Shown one piece after another: positions 1-8,297 of a DNA stretch of 64,000 nucleotides; the first letter of the stretch is position 1, and every line of letters starts with the position of its first letter. Below the pieces are notes generated by a model, which searched no databases, was not told the DNA's origin, and saw only the letters and a program-made list of their open reading frames with translations. Made by a program: the position numbers and the translations under genes. The stretch is from Posidoniimonas corsicana (GTDB lineage: Bacteria > Planctomycetota > Planctomycetia > Pirellulales > Lacipirellulaceae): positions 1 to 64,000 of the forward strand of contig NZ_SIHJ01000008.1 of the NCBI RefSeq assembly GCF_007859765.1, given 5' to 3'.

Positions 1-2
1 CC

Positions 3-149
3 ACCCGCTACGGGCAACGCGCCCAGGCCGAGACCACCATCAGCATGCTCAAACGCCTCCTCGGGCCCCAGCTGCGAGCACGAAAAAAGCCCATGCAGCG
101 ACGCGAAGCCGCCCTCAAGACCCTCACTCTCAACCTCATGATCCTCTAA
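3..149 (+). CDS. Transposase C-terminal fragment (partial, cut by window start)
   Basis: The first 49 codons read open from the window edge to a TAA at 147-149. The translated tail has the pattern YGQRAQAETTISMLKR, a basic stretch, then a closing LTLNLMIL. This is the usual C-terminus of DDE transposases of the IS4/IS5 type, in which the E of 'R.Q.ET' completes the catalytic triad. Only the last part is visible, so it is not possible to say whether the gene is intact. A palindromic repeat starts 26 bases downstream, which could mean that the element inserted beside or into that repeat. Family assignment is from pattern memory only. Confidence 0.6.
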   Translation, partial: TRYGQRAQAETTISMLKRLLGPQLRARKKPMQRREAALKTLTLNLMIL

Positions 150-174
150 ACATCTAGAAGCTTTCTACAGAGCT

Positions 175-217
175 ACTTTTGTCCCTAAAAATCGATGCGC
201 CAGAACGGGACAAAACT
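175..217. repeat. GGACAAAA palindromic element, copy 1
   Basis: Arms ACTTTTGTCCC (175-185) and GGGACAAAACT (207-217) pair with one mismatch around a 21-base core. The core, TAAAAATCG followed by ATGCGCCAGAAC, is nearly the reverse complement of the core of the copy at 35576-35620, so the whole 43-base unit is conserved and not just the arms. It lies in the non-coding stretch between the transposase fragment and the cytochrome gene. Confidence 0.75.
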
Positions 218-389
218 ACCGGCGGTGGGCCCGCGTCCGATGCACGGCGTGATGTCGGTCTGCGAGGGAATCTCGTCGGGCGGATGCGATTGAACGCAGT
301 CCGGGCGTTGCTCGACCCGACCAGACCGGTCAGGCTACAATGGAAGGCCCTGGCTTGATCACCCACGCACCCGAGTCACCCTGCTCCTT

Positions 390-1559
390 ATGAAAACCCT
401 GTTTCCGATTGCCCTGCTTGCGGTCATTGCCACAGTTCTCCAACCAGTTGACGCGGCGGCCGCTGACAAAGTCGACTACGCGACCCAGATCAAGCCGATC
501 CTCGAGGCCAGCTGCACCAAGTGCCATGGCGAGAAACGCCAGCTGGGCGACCTGGCACTGCACACCGACGCGCTGGCGGAGGTGATCGAGGACGGGTACA
601 TCCTCGAAGGGGACGCCGAGTCAAGCAGCGTATACGAGCGGCTCACCCTCGAGCCGGATGACAAGCTGCTGATGCCCAAGGGGGGCGACCCGCTTCCCAA
701 GGAACAGATTGCGCTGATCGAGCAGTGGATCAACGAGGGCGCGGTGCTCACCTCGGCCGAAGCCACGCCCGAGCCGATGGCCCACGGCGAGGACGAGCAC
801 GCTGAGGACGAGGTCGACCCAATGCCCGCTCCACCCGCGGCCGACGAGTCGCGGGTCCAGGCGATCGCCGACATGGGCGCCAGCATCGTGCCGCTGTACC
901 AGGGCAGCACGCTGCTGAGCATTTCGTTCCCCAGCAACCCGCAGCAGGTGACCGACGAGTCGATCGACGCGATTGCGGCCGTCGGTCCCAACGTCGCGTG
1001 GCTCAGCCTGGGCGGCACGGCCGTTACGGACGCGGGCGTCGCGAAGCTGGCGGCGGCCTGCCCCAACCTGTCACGGCTGCACCTGGAGAAGACCGCCACG
1101 ACCGACGCCTCGGCGGACGCGCTCACCGGGCTGCAGCGGCTGGAGTACCTCAACCTGTACGGCACGGCCATCACCGACGCCACCGTGGCCAAGGCGGCGG
1201 CGCTGCCCAAGCTCCAACGCCTGTACGTGTGGCAGACCCCGGTCACGTACGACGCGGCCAAGCAGGCGATGGCGGCGCACGAGGGCCTGGAGATCAACCT
1301 CGGCTGGGACCACCCGGGCGTGGTCCGCGAGCGTCTGACCAGCGAGTTGGAGCGGGTGTCGACCCGCAAGGCCGAGGCCGCCGAGCGCGCCAAGCAGGCC
1401 GAGACGCAGCTCGCCGAGGCGAAGCAGCAGTTGGAGTCGTCCGCCGCGCGTGAGGAGGAGATCAAGCAAGAGCTGCAGGCCCTCGACGGCACGCCCGAAG
1501 AAGCCGAGGGAACGCCGGCCGAGGGTGCGACCGAAGCGTCCGAGCCGCAAGACGCCTAG
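390..1559 (+). CDS. Secreted planctomycete-type cytochrome c with leucine-rich repeats
   Basis: The 389-residue protein starts with a signal peptide (hydrophobic residues 4-20, AAAA cleavage region near 22-25). Residues about 28-117 match the planctomycete cytochrome c domain (PSCyt1-like), with one haem motif CTKCH at 42-46 and the usual closing 'LIEQWINEGA'. A low-complexity acidic linker follows. Residues about 180-300 form leucine-rich repeats (LSLGGTAVTDAGV, LHLEKTATTD, LNLYGTAITD). Residues about 310-365 are a charged predicted coiled coil, then an acidic tail. It should be periplasmic and may bind a partner through the LRR part; its electron donor or acceptor is unknown. fhcB begins 23 bases downstream, so the two may be cotranscribed. 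No clear ribosome binding site precedes the ATG; the signal peptide supports this start. Confidence 0.8.
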   Translation: MKTLFPIALLAVIATVLQPVDAAAADKVDYATQIKPILEASCTKCHGEKRQLGDLALHTDALAEVIEDGYILEGDAESSSVYERLTLEPDDKLLMPKGGDPLPKEQIALIEQWINEGAVLTSAEATPEPMAHGEDEHAEDEVDPMPAPPAADESRVQAIADMGASIVPLYQGSTLLSISFPSNPQQVTDESIDAIAAVGPNVAWLSLGGTAVTDAGVAKLAAACPNLSRLHLEKTATTDASADALTGLQRLEYLNLYGTAITDATVAKAAALPKLQRLYVWQTPVTYDAAKQAMAAHEGLEINLGWDHPGVVRERLTSELERVSTRKAEAAERAKQAETQLAEAKQQLESSAAREEEIKQELQALDGTPEEAEGTPAEGATEASEPQDA

Positions 1560-1582
1560 CCGCCGAACCCGGGGAGCCCAGG

Positions 1583-2866
1583 ATGGCGAGCCACCAGACG
1601 CACGTTGACGTCCTCTGCTTCGGATGCGGGTGCTTGTGCGATGATCTGCGGGTGACGGTGGACGGCGAATCCGCGCTGGCCGAAGGCCTGTCCTGCTCGC
1701 TGGGCCGTGAATGGCTCGACCGAGTCGCCGCTTGGCGTCCCGGGCCGTGTGTGATCGAGGGTCGCGAGGCGCCGCTCGCCGAAGCGGTCGCGCGGGCCGC
1801 CGATCTGCTTTCCGCCGCCCACGCGCCGCTGGTGTGCGGGCTGGCGGGCGCGGGGACCGACGCGCAGCGCGCCGCGGTGGGGATTGCCGACCGGCTGGGC
1901 GGCTTCGTGGACTGGACCACCACGCCGGCCGATGCGGCCGCAATCGAGTCGATGCAGACGGTCGGAGCGGTCGGCGTTTCGCTGGGAGAGATCGCGCAGC
2001 GGGCGGACCTGGTGGTGTTTTGGCAGTGCGACCCGGCCTCCACGCACCCGCGGCACTTTGAGCGGTACAGCCTGCAGCCCAAGAGCCGCTGGCTGCCGCG
2101 GGGCAGGGCAGACCGGAAGGTTGTCGCGGTGGGGGACCCGGCGTCCGCTACCGCGGCGGAGGCGGACAGCGTTGTTGAGCTGCCAGCCGGCGGCGCCGTC
2201 GACGCGCTAGTCGCGCTGCGGGCGGCGCTGGCCGGCGTGACGCTTGCGTCCGACCCGCCGGCCCCGATCGCCCGCCTAGCGGAGCAGATCCGCGACGCCA
2301 GCTTCGCGGTGTTCTTCTACGGCGATGAGTTGAAACGGCAGGGCGCCGCGGCGCTGACGGAGCTCACGCTGCTCGCGCAGTCGCAGCAGGAAACGACGCG
2401 CGTAGTCACCGCTCCGCTGGGCGGCGCCGGCAACGCGCCCGGCGCGAAGAGTGTGATGACCTGGCAGACCGGCTACCCGATGGCGGTGTCCTTTGCGAGC
2501 GGTTCGCCCGAGTACGGAGCGCCGGATTTCACCGCCGAGTCGCTCCTCGCGCGGGGCGAGGTCGACGCCGTGCTGGTGGTTTCCGAGGACGGGATGGCCG
2601 GGCTCAGCGACGCGGCGATCCAGGCGGTCTCGCGGGTGGATTCAGTGGTGCTGAGCTCTGCGCCGGTGGACGGGCTTGGCGCCACGGTTCGGTTCAGCAC
2701 GCCGCCGTTGGGGGCGGCGCCGGGCGGCGCCGTGTTCCGCTCCGATCACGTAGCGCTGCCGCTTCACCAGCCGTTGGTGGACGCCGCCACGACCGACGCG
2801 GGGGTGCTGGCGGCCATCGCTGCGCGGCTGGCGCCGGCGTTCAGCGGTTTGCCGGCCGGCCCATGA
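1583..2866 (+). CDS. fhcB: Formylmethanofuran dehydrogenase subunit B homologue
   Basis: The 427-residue protein resembles the molybdopterin-binding B subunit (FwdB/FmdB) of formylmethanofuran dehydrogenase. In bacteria it belongs to the formyltransferase/hydrolase (Fhc) complex of tetrahydromethanopterin-linked formaldehyde oxidation. Near the N-terminus is a cysteine group CFGCGCLCDD (residues 12-21) with another cysteine in 'LSCSLGREW', as in the iron-sulfur segment of FwdB. 'WQCDPASTHPRHF' (Cys149) corresponds to the conserved C-N-P...HPRH segment that carries the metal-ligating cysteine in archaeal enzymes. In bacterial Fhc the subunit may have lost redox function; the sequence does not settle this. 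GGGGAG 7 bases before the ATG is the ribosome binding site. Its 3' end overlaps the antisense DinB gene by 26 bases. Confidence 0.82.
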   Translation: MASHQTHVDVLCFGCGCLCDDLRVTVDGESALAEGLSCSLGREWLDRVAAWRPGPCVIEGREAPLAEAVARAADLLSAAHAPLVCGLAGAGTDAQRAAVGIADRLGGFVDWTTTPADAAAIESMQTVGAVGVSLGEIAQRADLVVFWQCDPASTHPRHFERYSLQPKSRWLPRGRADRKVVAVGDPASATAAEADSVVELPAGGAVDALVALRAALAGVTLASDPPAPIARLAEQIRDASFAVFFYGDELKRQGAAALTELTLLAQSQQETTRVVTAPLGGAGNAPGAKSVMTWQTGYPMAVSFASGSPEYGAPDFTAESLLARGEVDAVLVVSEDGMAGLSDAAIQAVSRVDSVVLSSAPVDGLGATVRFSTPPLGAAPGGAVFRSDHVALPLHQPLVDAATTDAGVLAAIAARLAPAFSGLPAGP

Positions 2867-3347
2867 GACGGCGGAGCAGGATCACCTGGCCGATATGCAG
2901 CAGCTCGTGCGAGGGGCAAAACTCCACCGCGCCCAGCGGCGTGGAGAACCGCGGGTGCGAGTTCTCCAGCTCGACGTCGAGGAACGCGTCGCTCATCAGC
3001 ACGAGCTCGCTGTAGGTGTGCTCCGCAACCGCGTCCAGCACCCGCACCAGCTCTTGCGGCGACGTGTTGGCCGCCGGGTCGGGGCTGGGGGTCGAACCGC
3101 GTCCGTAGCGGGTGCGGATCTCGTCGGAGATCAGCAGCTGGTCGGTCACCTGCTCGCCCCGCACCCGTACCAGGCAGAGCGCGTACTGGGTCGCGGTGAT
3201 GTGCCCCACCTGCCAGGCGATGTTCGTGACGCCCTCGTGCGGCTGCCAGAACCACTCGTCGGGCTGCAGGTCGGCGAGGAAGCCCTTGAGCATCTCGCGC
3301 GTCTGCTTCATCCGTTCGACCGCCGCGTCGATTCGTGTCCGCCCCAT
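2841..3347 (-). CDS. DinB-family protein
   Basis: A 168-residue all-helical protein of the DinB/YfiT-like putative metalloenzyme superfamily. The expected histidine metal ligands are present: 'WQVGHITATQY' in the second helix and 'SHELLHIGQVILLRR' near the C-terminus. Members are thiol-dependent transferases or of unknown function. The ATG at 3347 is preferred because AGGAGG lies 6 bases upstream; TTG and GTG codons just before it are too close to the ribosome binding site. The gene is convergent with fhcB (26-base tail overlap) and divergent from fhcA, so it splits two genes whose products form one complex. A second, dissimilar DinB-like gene lies at 30144-30638. Confidence 0.8.
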   Translation of the reverse strand: MGRTRIDAAVERMKQTREMLKGFLADLQPDEWFWQPHEGVTNIAWQVGHITATQYALCLVRVRGEQVTDQLLISDEIRTRYGRGSTPSPDPAANTSPQELVRVLDAVAEHTYSELVLMSDAFLDVELENSHPRFSTPLGAVEFCPSHELLHIGQVILLRRLMGRPANR

Positions 3348-3494
3348 CACCAACCTCCTGCGTGAATGCTGACCTTGCGGTTAAGATAGCGTTTCACCAT
3401 CCATGCGGCCAGCAAGCCGGCCGGCCGCCGCGAGCAGGACTTGTGGCTCCGCTTGTCCGCAATCCGTACGAACCCAACCAACCGACCACCACGC

Positions 3495-5147
3495 ATGCTC
3501 AAGATCGCCGGCGCAACGCTGCACGACCCGGCCAACGGGGTAGACGGCCGGCAGGCGGACTTGTGGATCGACGGCGGAAAGATCGTCGCCCCGCCGGACA
3601 ATCCTGCGGTCAAGCCCGCCCGCGTGCTGGACGCCAAGGGGCTGATCGCGATGCCCGGGGGCGTGGACATGCACTGCCACATCGCGGGACCGAAGGTCAA
3701 CGCGGCGCGTGAGCTGCGGTGCGACGACCGCCGCGCCGAGGACCAGCGGATCGCCCGCCGCGAGGGGTTCCGCAGCGGCACGCTAGGCAGCGTCCCCAGC
3801 ACGTTCGCCACGGGCTACAAGTACGCGGGCCTGGGCTACACCACGGCCTTCGACGCCGCGGTTCCGCCGATGGCCGCCCGGCATGCGCACCTGGAGCTCG
3901 CCGACACGCCCTGCATCGACAGCGGCTTCTACGTGCTGCTGGGCAACAACCACTACGTGATGGACTGCCTGAAGCAGCGTGACCCGGCGCGGCTGCGCTC
4001 GTACCTGGCGTGGCTGCTGGGCGCCACGAAGGGCTACGCGCCGAAGCTGGTGAACCCGGGCGGTGTGGAAGTGTGGAAGCAATCGGGGCAGGACGCCCTG
4101 CAAGGGCTGGAAGACAAGGTCCCGCAGTTTGACGTTTCGCCGCGGGAGATCATCCGCGGCGTCGCCCAGGCGGCGGCCGAGCTCGGGCTCCCCCACCCGG
4201 TGCACCTGCACTGCAACCAACTCGGCATGCCGGGCAACTGGCGGACCACGCTCGACAGCATGCACGCGCTCGAGGGCTGCCGCGCCCACCTGACGCACAT
4301 CCAGTTCCACAGCTACGGCGGCGGCGATGAGGACGAGGGCACGCTTGCCAGCCGCGTGCAGCCGCTGGTGGAGCACGTTAACCGCCACGAAAACCTGACC
4401 GTCGACGTGGGTCAGGTGCTGTTCGGCGCCACCACCAACATGACCGGCGACGGGCCGCTCGGGCACTACCTTTACCGCACCACCGGGGACCGCTGGTACT
4501 GCCACGACACCGAGGTCGAAGCCGGGTGCGGGGTGCTGCCGATGGAGTACCGCGACAAGAACCTGTTCAACGCGTTGCAGTGGGCCATCGGGCTGGAGTG
4601 GCACCTGATGATCGACGACCCGTGGCGGCTGGCGCTCAGCACCGACAGCCCCAACGGCGGCTCATTCCTCGCCTACCCCGAGCTGATCCGCCTGCTGATG
4701 GACCGCGACCACCGCAACGAGGTGCTCTCCCGCTGCCCGCCCAAGCTGCAGGACCGCTGCGGGCTTGCCGGGCTGGACCGCGAGTACACGCTGAACGAGA
4801 TCGCGATCATCACCCGCGCAAGCCCGGCAAGGATCCTCGGCCTGCCGAACAAGGGGCGATTGGACGCCGGCGCCGACGCGGACATCACGCTCTACACGCC
4901 CAGCGACAACGCCGCGGAGATGTTCGCGCTGCCGCGGTACGTGCTCAAAGCGGGCGAGCTGATCATCGACAACTATGAGCCGTGCGCTGCGCCCGACGGC
5001 AAGACGCTCTGCGTCGCGCCCGACTACGACCCTACGCCGCTGTCGGACATGGAGAAGTGGTTCGCCAGCGAGTACTCGGTCCAGATGAGCCACTACGGCG
5101 TCCGCGATGACGAGACGCCCCGCGCCGAAGTCACCCCGACCGGCTAG
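3495..5147 (+). CDS. fhcA: Formylmethanofuran dehydrogenase subunit A homologue (amidohydrolase)
   Basis: A 550-residue amidohydrolase-superfamily protein of the FwdA/FmdA type, expected to hydrolyse the formyl carrier to formate in the Fhc complex. Metal-site motifs seen: MHCHIAG (HxH) near residue 57, 'YAPKLVNPGG' with the likely carboxylated lysine, 'HLHCNQLG', 'HLTHIQFHSYGG', and the catalytic aspartate in 'LSTDSPNGGSF'. The open frame extends upstream to 3441, but family alignment and the compact 'MLKIAGATL' N-terminus favour the ATG at 3495. It is separated from fhcB by an antisense DinB gene. fhcD and fhcC, often adjacent in other genomes, are not in this window. Its TAG stop shares the CTAG at 5144-5147 with the stop of the convergent mscS-like gene. 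Confidence 0.88.
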   Translation: MLKIAGATLHDPANGVDGRQADLWIDGGKIVAPPDNPAVKPARVLDAKGLIAMPGGVDMHCHIAGPKVNAARELRCDDRRAEDQRIARREGFRSGTLGSVPSTFATGYKYAGLGYTTAFDAAVPPMAARHAHLELADTPCIDSGFYVLLGNNHYVMDCLKQRDPARLRSYLAWLLGATKGYAPKLVNPGGVEVWKQSGQDALQGLEDKVPQFDVSPREIIRGVAQAAAELGLPHPVHLHCNQLGMPGNWRTTLDSMHALEGCRAHLTHIQFHSYGGGDEDEGTLASRVQPLVEHVNRHENLTVDVGQVLFGATTNMTGDGPLGHYLYRTTGDRWYCHDTEVEAGCGVLPMEYRDKNLFNALQWAIGLEWHLMIDDPWRLALSTDSPNGGSFLAYPELIRLLMDRDHRNEVLSRCPPKLQDRCGLAGLDREYTLNEIAIITRASPARILGLPNKGRLDAGADADITLYTPSDNAAEMFALPRYVLKAGELIIDNYEPCAAPDGKTLCVAPDYDPTPLSDMEKWFASEYSVQMSHYGVRDDETPRAEVTPTG

Positions 5148-6109
5148 CCCCCGTGGGCGTGCTCGGCGGGCGTGGCGTCGCCCTGCACGGTGATTGGCTC
5201 TTTGAAGGTCATGGTGCGGTGCGGGAACGGGATCTCGATCTCAGCGCCGTCGAGTCGGCGTTTGATCTCCTGCACCACCTCGTCGCGTGACGCCCGCTGC
5301 TCCTTTGGGGTGGAGCCGGCCCACCAGCAGACCTCGAAGTTGATGCTCGAGTCGCCGAACTCGCGGGCGAAGACTTCGGGCTGAGGATTAGCTTTGACGC
5401 TGTCACAGGCGACGAGCGCGTCGTGGATGGTCTGCTGTGCGGACGACAGGTCGGTCGTGTAGTCGACGCCGCAGATTAGGCGGGCCCGCCGGGTTGGTCT
5501 GCTGGTCATCACCCGGACCGGCGACTTGAAAAGCTGGGCGTTGGGCAGCACAACCAGCTGCCCATCCACCTGGCGGATGGTCGTCATGCGGATGGTGGTT
5601 TCCTCAACGGCGCCCTCGATGTCGCCGCACTCGATGAAGTCGCCGTTCTCGAACGGGAACCGCCACAGGATGAGCACGCCGGCGAAGAAGTTCTCCACGA
5701 TGTCCTTGAACGCGAATCCGATCGCGATGGACCCCAGGCCAAACACCGTCAGCACCTTGGCGATGGTCATGCCCGGGAAGATGATCACGGCCGCCACGAG
5801 CAGCCCGACAACCCACACCGCCGCGTAGGCCACCTGGCGGAGCAGGTCCTTGAGGCTGCGCCGCAGCCGCACCCGCGTGAGGGCCTTGCGGGTCACGCGG
5901 TCGGCCAGCGCTGCCACGCCCCAAGTGACCAGCAGGATCAGCAACGCGGCCACGATCAGCGGCAGCCTCGCGAGGAAGTCTTCTAGCATGCCCGACAGGC
6001 TTCCGACGACCGTGCTCACGGCGTCGTCGATGGAGCGGATTTCGGGCGTCTGGATCTCCGGGGCGTCGTCGGCTTCATCGGCCGCTTGCGCCAACAGCAA
6101 CGTGTTCAC
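5144..6109 (-). CDS. MscS-family mechanosensitive channel
   Basis: A 321-residue small-conductance mechanosensitive channel. A non-conserved N-terminal region with acidic residues precedes a transmembrane segment (about 48-68, LIVAALLILLVTWGVAALA), a second at about 96-112, and the conserved pore helix region containing 'VFGLGSIAIGFAFKDIVENFFAGVLIL'. The beta domain follows with 'FENGDFIECGDIEGAVEETTIRMTTIRQ', then a C-terminal alpha/beta domain. It releases osmolytes on hypo-osmotic shock in the inner membrane. Transcribed convergently with fhcA, with interleaved stop codons and no space for a terminator between them. Confidence 0.9.
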   Translation of the reverse strand: MNTLLLAQAADEADDAPEIQTPEIRSIDDAVSTVVGSLSGMLEDFLARLPLIVAALLILLVTWGVAALADRVTRKALTRVRLRRSLKDLLRQVAYAAVWVVGLLVAAVIIFPGMTIAKVLTVFGLGSIAIGFAFKDIVENFFAGVLILWRFPFENGDFIECGDIEGAVEETTIRMTTIRQVDGQLVVLPNAQLFKSPVRVMTSRPTRRARLICGVDYTTDLSSAQQTIHDALVACDSVKANPQPEVFAREFGDSSINFEVCWWAGSTPKEQRASRDEVVQEIKRRLDGAEIEIPFPHRTMTFKEPITVQGDATPAEHAHGG

Positions 6110-6253
6110 GGCGGTGCTCGCTGAGGGTAGGTGCTTGCCTGCTACCCCCTATTGTGGGGCTGCGATCCAGGACGACCACCCGTGGCGCGAAAGCGGCCGT
6201 TGGCTGCGTGCTGGGTAACCAGTCTGGCGCCGAATCAGTCAGCGACGGGCTCG

Positions 6254-7429
6254 CTACTCCGTGATAAACCGTACGCAAACGGGGCGGGGCGCCTTGATCG
6301 GTTCGCCGATTGGCGTGAGCTCGCCCGTCTGCTGGTTAACACGGAAGACGCTCACGCTGTCAGAGTCCTGGCCGCAGGCCAGCAGGTACTCCCCGGACGG
6401 GACGATGCCGAAGTTGCGGGGCGTGCGGACCCGTGCCGGCGTGTGCCCATTAGGCGTGAGCGTCCCAGTTGCCGGATCGATCGCGAAGACCGCGATGCTG
6501 TCGTGCCCGCGGTTCGACCCGTAGACGAACCGCCCGCTGGGGTGCACGTGGACGTCCGCGCACGAGTTGCGGCCGTCGTAGTCCGCGGGCAGCGTGCTCT
6601 GCAGGTCAAGCTGCTCGAGGGCGCCAGTCGCGGGGTCCCACGCGAGCGATGCGAGCGTGCTCGAGAGTTCGTTGATCACCAGCAGCAAACGCCCCTTGGG
6701 GTGGAACGCCAGGTGGCGGGGCCCGGCGCCCGCGGGCATGGAGAACGACGGCGGGTCGTGCGGGGCGAGCTCGCCGGTCTGCTCGTCGAAGCGGTAGACG
6801 TACACCTTGTCCGTGCCGAGGTCGGCCGCCAGCGCGAAGCGGTTGCTGGGGTCGGTCACGATGCAGTGCGCGTGCGGGCCGCTCTGCCGCGACTCGATGA
6901 CGCTCCTGCCGGTGTGCTGGTGGAAGCTGACAGCCGGGCCGACTTTTCCGTTCGGCTGCACCGGCAGCGAGGCCACCGTTCCCGCTCCGTAGTTGGCGAT
7001 CAGCAGAAATTTGGACCGATTGTCGAGCGAGACGTAGCAGGGCCCACCCCCGGCCGTTGGGGCCGCGTTCAGCTCCGACCACTCACCCGCCGGGCCCAGT
7101 TGCAACGCGACCACTTTGCCGGTCGGCCGCCCCTGGAACTCGCGGACCTCTCCCACGGCGTATAAGCGGCGTCCGCCGGGCGCGAGCGCGAGGAACGACG
7201 GGTTGTCGGCCTCCGCGATCAGCTTGACCTCTCCCTGCAGCGAGTCGCCGTCCACGGTGACGTCCAGGCGGTAGACGCCACGGCTCAACTCGCTGTTGTA
7301 CGTGCCCAGGTAAGCGGAGAGCTGCGTCTCGCCGGCGGGCGTCGCCGCACGACCTGTGCCGGGCGCCACGGCATAGCAAGAGAACAGGAGGAGGGCTTGT
7401 GCGGCGCGGCTTAGGTGGGATATCGGCAT
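6254..7429 (-). CDS. Secreted lactonase, 6-phosphogluconolactonase-like beta-propeller
   Basis: A 391-residue protein with a signal peptide (hydrophobic 9-21, cleavage near GRA-AT) followed by a seven-bladed beta-propeller of the lactonase (Pgl/YbhE) family. Typical blade motifs are 'YLGTYN', 'NPSFLALAPGGRRLYAVGE', 'GPCYVSLDNRSKFLLIANYG', 'GPHAHCIVTDPSNRFALAADLGTDKVYVYRFD', 'GPRHLAFHPKGRLLLVINE' and 'RTPRNFGIVPSGEYLLACGQDSDSVSVFRV'. Export suggests that the substrate is a sugar lactone rather than cytosolic 6-phosphogluconolactone. It is last in a minus-strand set GH97-SDR-lactonase with gaps of 42 and 31 bases, so an oxidation-and-lactone-opening step on released sugar is plausible, though the SDR itself looks cytoplasmic. 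Confidence 0.85.
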   Translation of the reverse strand: MPISHLSRAAQALLLFSCYAVAPGTGRAATPAGETQLSAYLGTYNSELSRGVYRLDVTVDGDSLQGEVKLIAEADNPSFLALAPGGRRLYAVGEVREFQGRPTGKVVALQLGPAGEWSELNAAPTAGGGPCYVSLDNRSKFLLIANYGAGTVASLPVQPNGKVGPAVSFHQHTGRSVIESRQSGPHAHCIVTDPSNRFALAADLGTDKVYVYRFDEQTGELAPHDPPSFSMPAGAGPRHLAFHPKGRLLLVINELSSTLASLAWDPATGALEQLDLQSTLPADYDGRNSCADVHVHPSGRFVYGSNRGHDSIAVFAIDPATGTLTPNGHTPARVRTPRNFGIVPSGEYLLACGQDSDSVSVFRVNQQTGELTPIGEPIKAPRPVCVRFITE

Positions 7430-7460
7430 GGGTGTTGTTTGTCTGGAGTGCAGCGGTGAC

Positions 7461-8255
7461 TCAGTCCTTGGCCGGCACGGTAGCCCGGGTGGCGCCGGTC
7501 GAGATGCCGCCGTCGACTAGTAGCGTCTGCCCGGTGACGTACTGGCTGGCGTCGGACGCCAGGAACACCACCGCGCCGCGGAGGTCGCCCGGCTGGCCGG
7601 GGCGGCGGAGCGGGATGCGGTCGACCAGGTAGTCGAGCCACTCCTGGTTCTCGTACAGCACCTTGTTCTGCTCGGTGCGGAACCAGCCGGGCGCCAGGCA
7701 GTTGACCGTTACGCCATGGGGGCCCCAGTCGTCGGCCAGACTCATCGTGAGCTGCTTCACGCCGCCGCGGCTCGCGCAATACGGCCCCAGTCCCGCGTAA
7801 CCAGCGACCGAGGTCACCGACCCGATGTTGATCACCCGCCCGTAGCCGCGCTCGACCATCCCGCGGCCGATCGCCTGAGCGACGAAGAACGTCCCGCGGA
7901 GGTTGGTGTCGAGCACCAGGTTCCAGTCGTCCCAGCTCACGTCGAGCGCCGGCTTGCGGACGTTGCAGCCGGCGTTGTTGACCAGGATGTCGATGGCGCC
8001 GCACGCATTGGCCGCGGCGTCGGCCATCCGTTGGATGCTGCCGTGGTCCCGGACGTCGAGCTCCAGGGCCGTGACCTTGCGGCCGAGAGACTCGATCTCC
8101 GCTTGGAACGCCGCGAGGTCGTCACGCTTGCGGCTGGTGATCACTAGGTCTGCGCCTGCCGCGGCGAGCGCGCGGCCGAACTCCTGGCCCAGCCCCCGGC
8201 TGGCGCCGGTGACGACAGCCGTGCGGCCGGTCAGGTCGAAGGGGTTGTCTTGCAA
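7461..8255 (-). CDS. SDR oxidoreductase, gluconate 5-dehydrogenase-like, catalytic Lys replaced by Arg
   Basis: A 264-residue classical short-chain dehydrogenase. The cofactor glycine motif TGASRGLG lies at 16-23, NNAG at 93-96, and catalytic Ser146 and Tyr159 are present. The segment 'DDWGPHGVTVNCLAPGWFRTEQNKVLYEN' is typical of gluconate 5-dehydrogenase or 2-deoxygluconate 3-dehydrogenase relatives. The YxxxK motif reads Y159-C-A-S-R163: the catalytic lysine is an arginine (codon at 7767-7769). The start is a TTG at 8255 with GGAG about 8 bases upstream. No signal peptide, so cytoplasmic. It sits between GH97 and lactonase genes on the same strand. Substrate is not determinable; activity may be reduced or altered by the substitution. 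Confidence 0.82.
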   Translation of the reverse strand: MQDNPFDLTGRTAVVTGASRGLGQEFGRALAAAGADLVITSRKRDDLAAFQAEIESLGRKVTALELDVRDHGSIQRMADAAANACGAIDILVNNAGCNVRKPALDVSWDDWNLVLDTNLRGTFFVAQAIGRGMVERGYGRVINIGSVTSVAGYAGLGPYCASRGGVKQLTMSLADDWGPHGVTVNCLAPGWFRTEQNKVLYENQEWLDYLVDRIPLRRPGQPGDLRGAVVFLASDASQYVTGQTLLVDGGISTGATRATVPAKD

Positions 8256-8297
8256 GGGATGCTCCGGTGAAGAGTTTGGCTCTGGTGTGCTGCGTGC

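Noticed and set aside
1583-2866. Selenocysteine use in fhcB
   Set aside because: Some archaeal FwdB homologues use selenocysteine, but here the ligand position is an ordinary TGC cysteine and there is no in-frame TGA.
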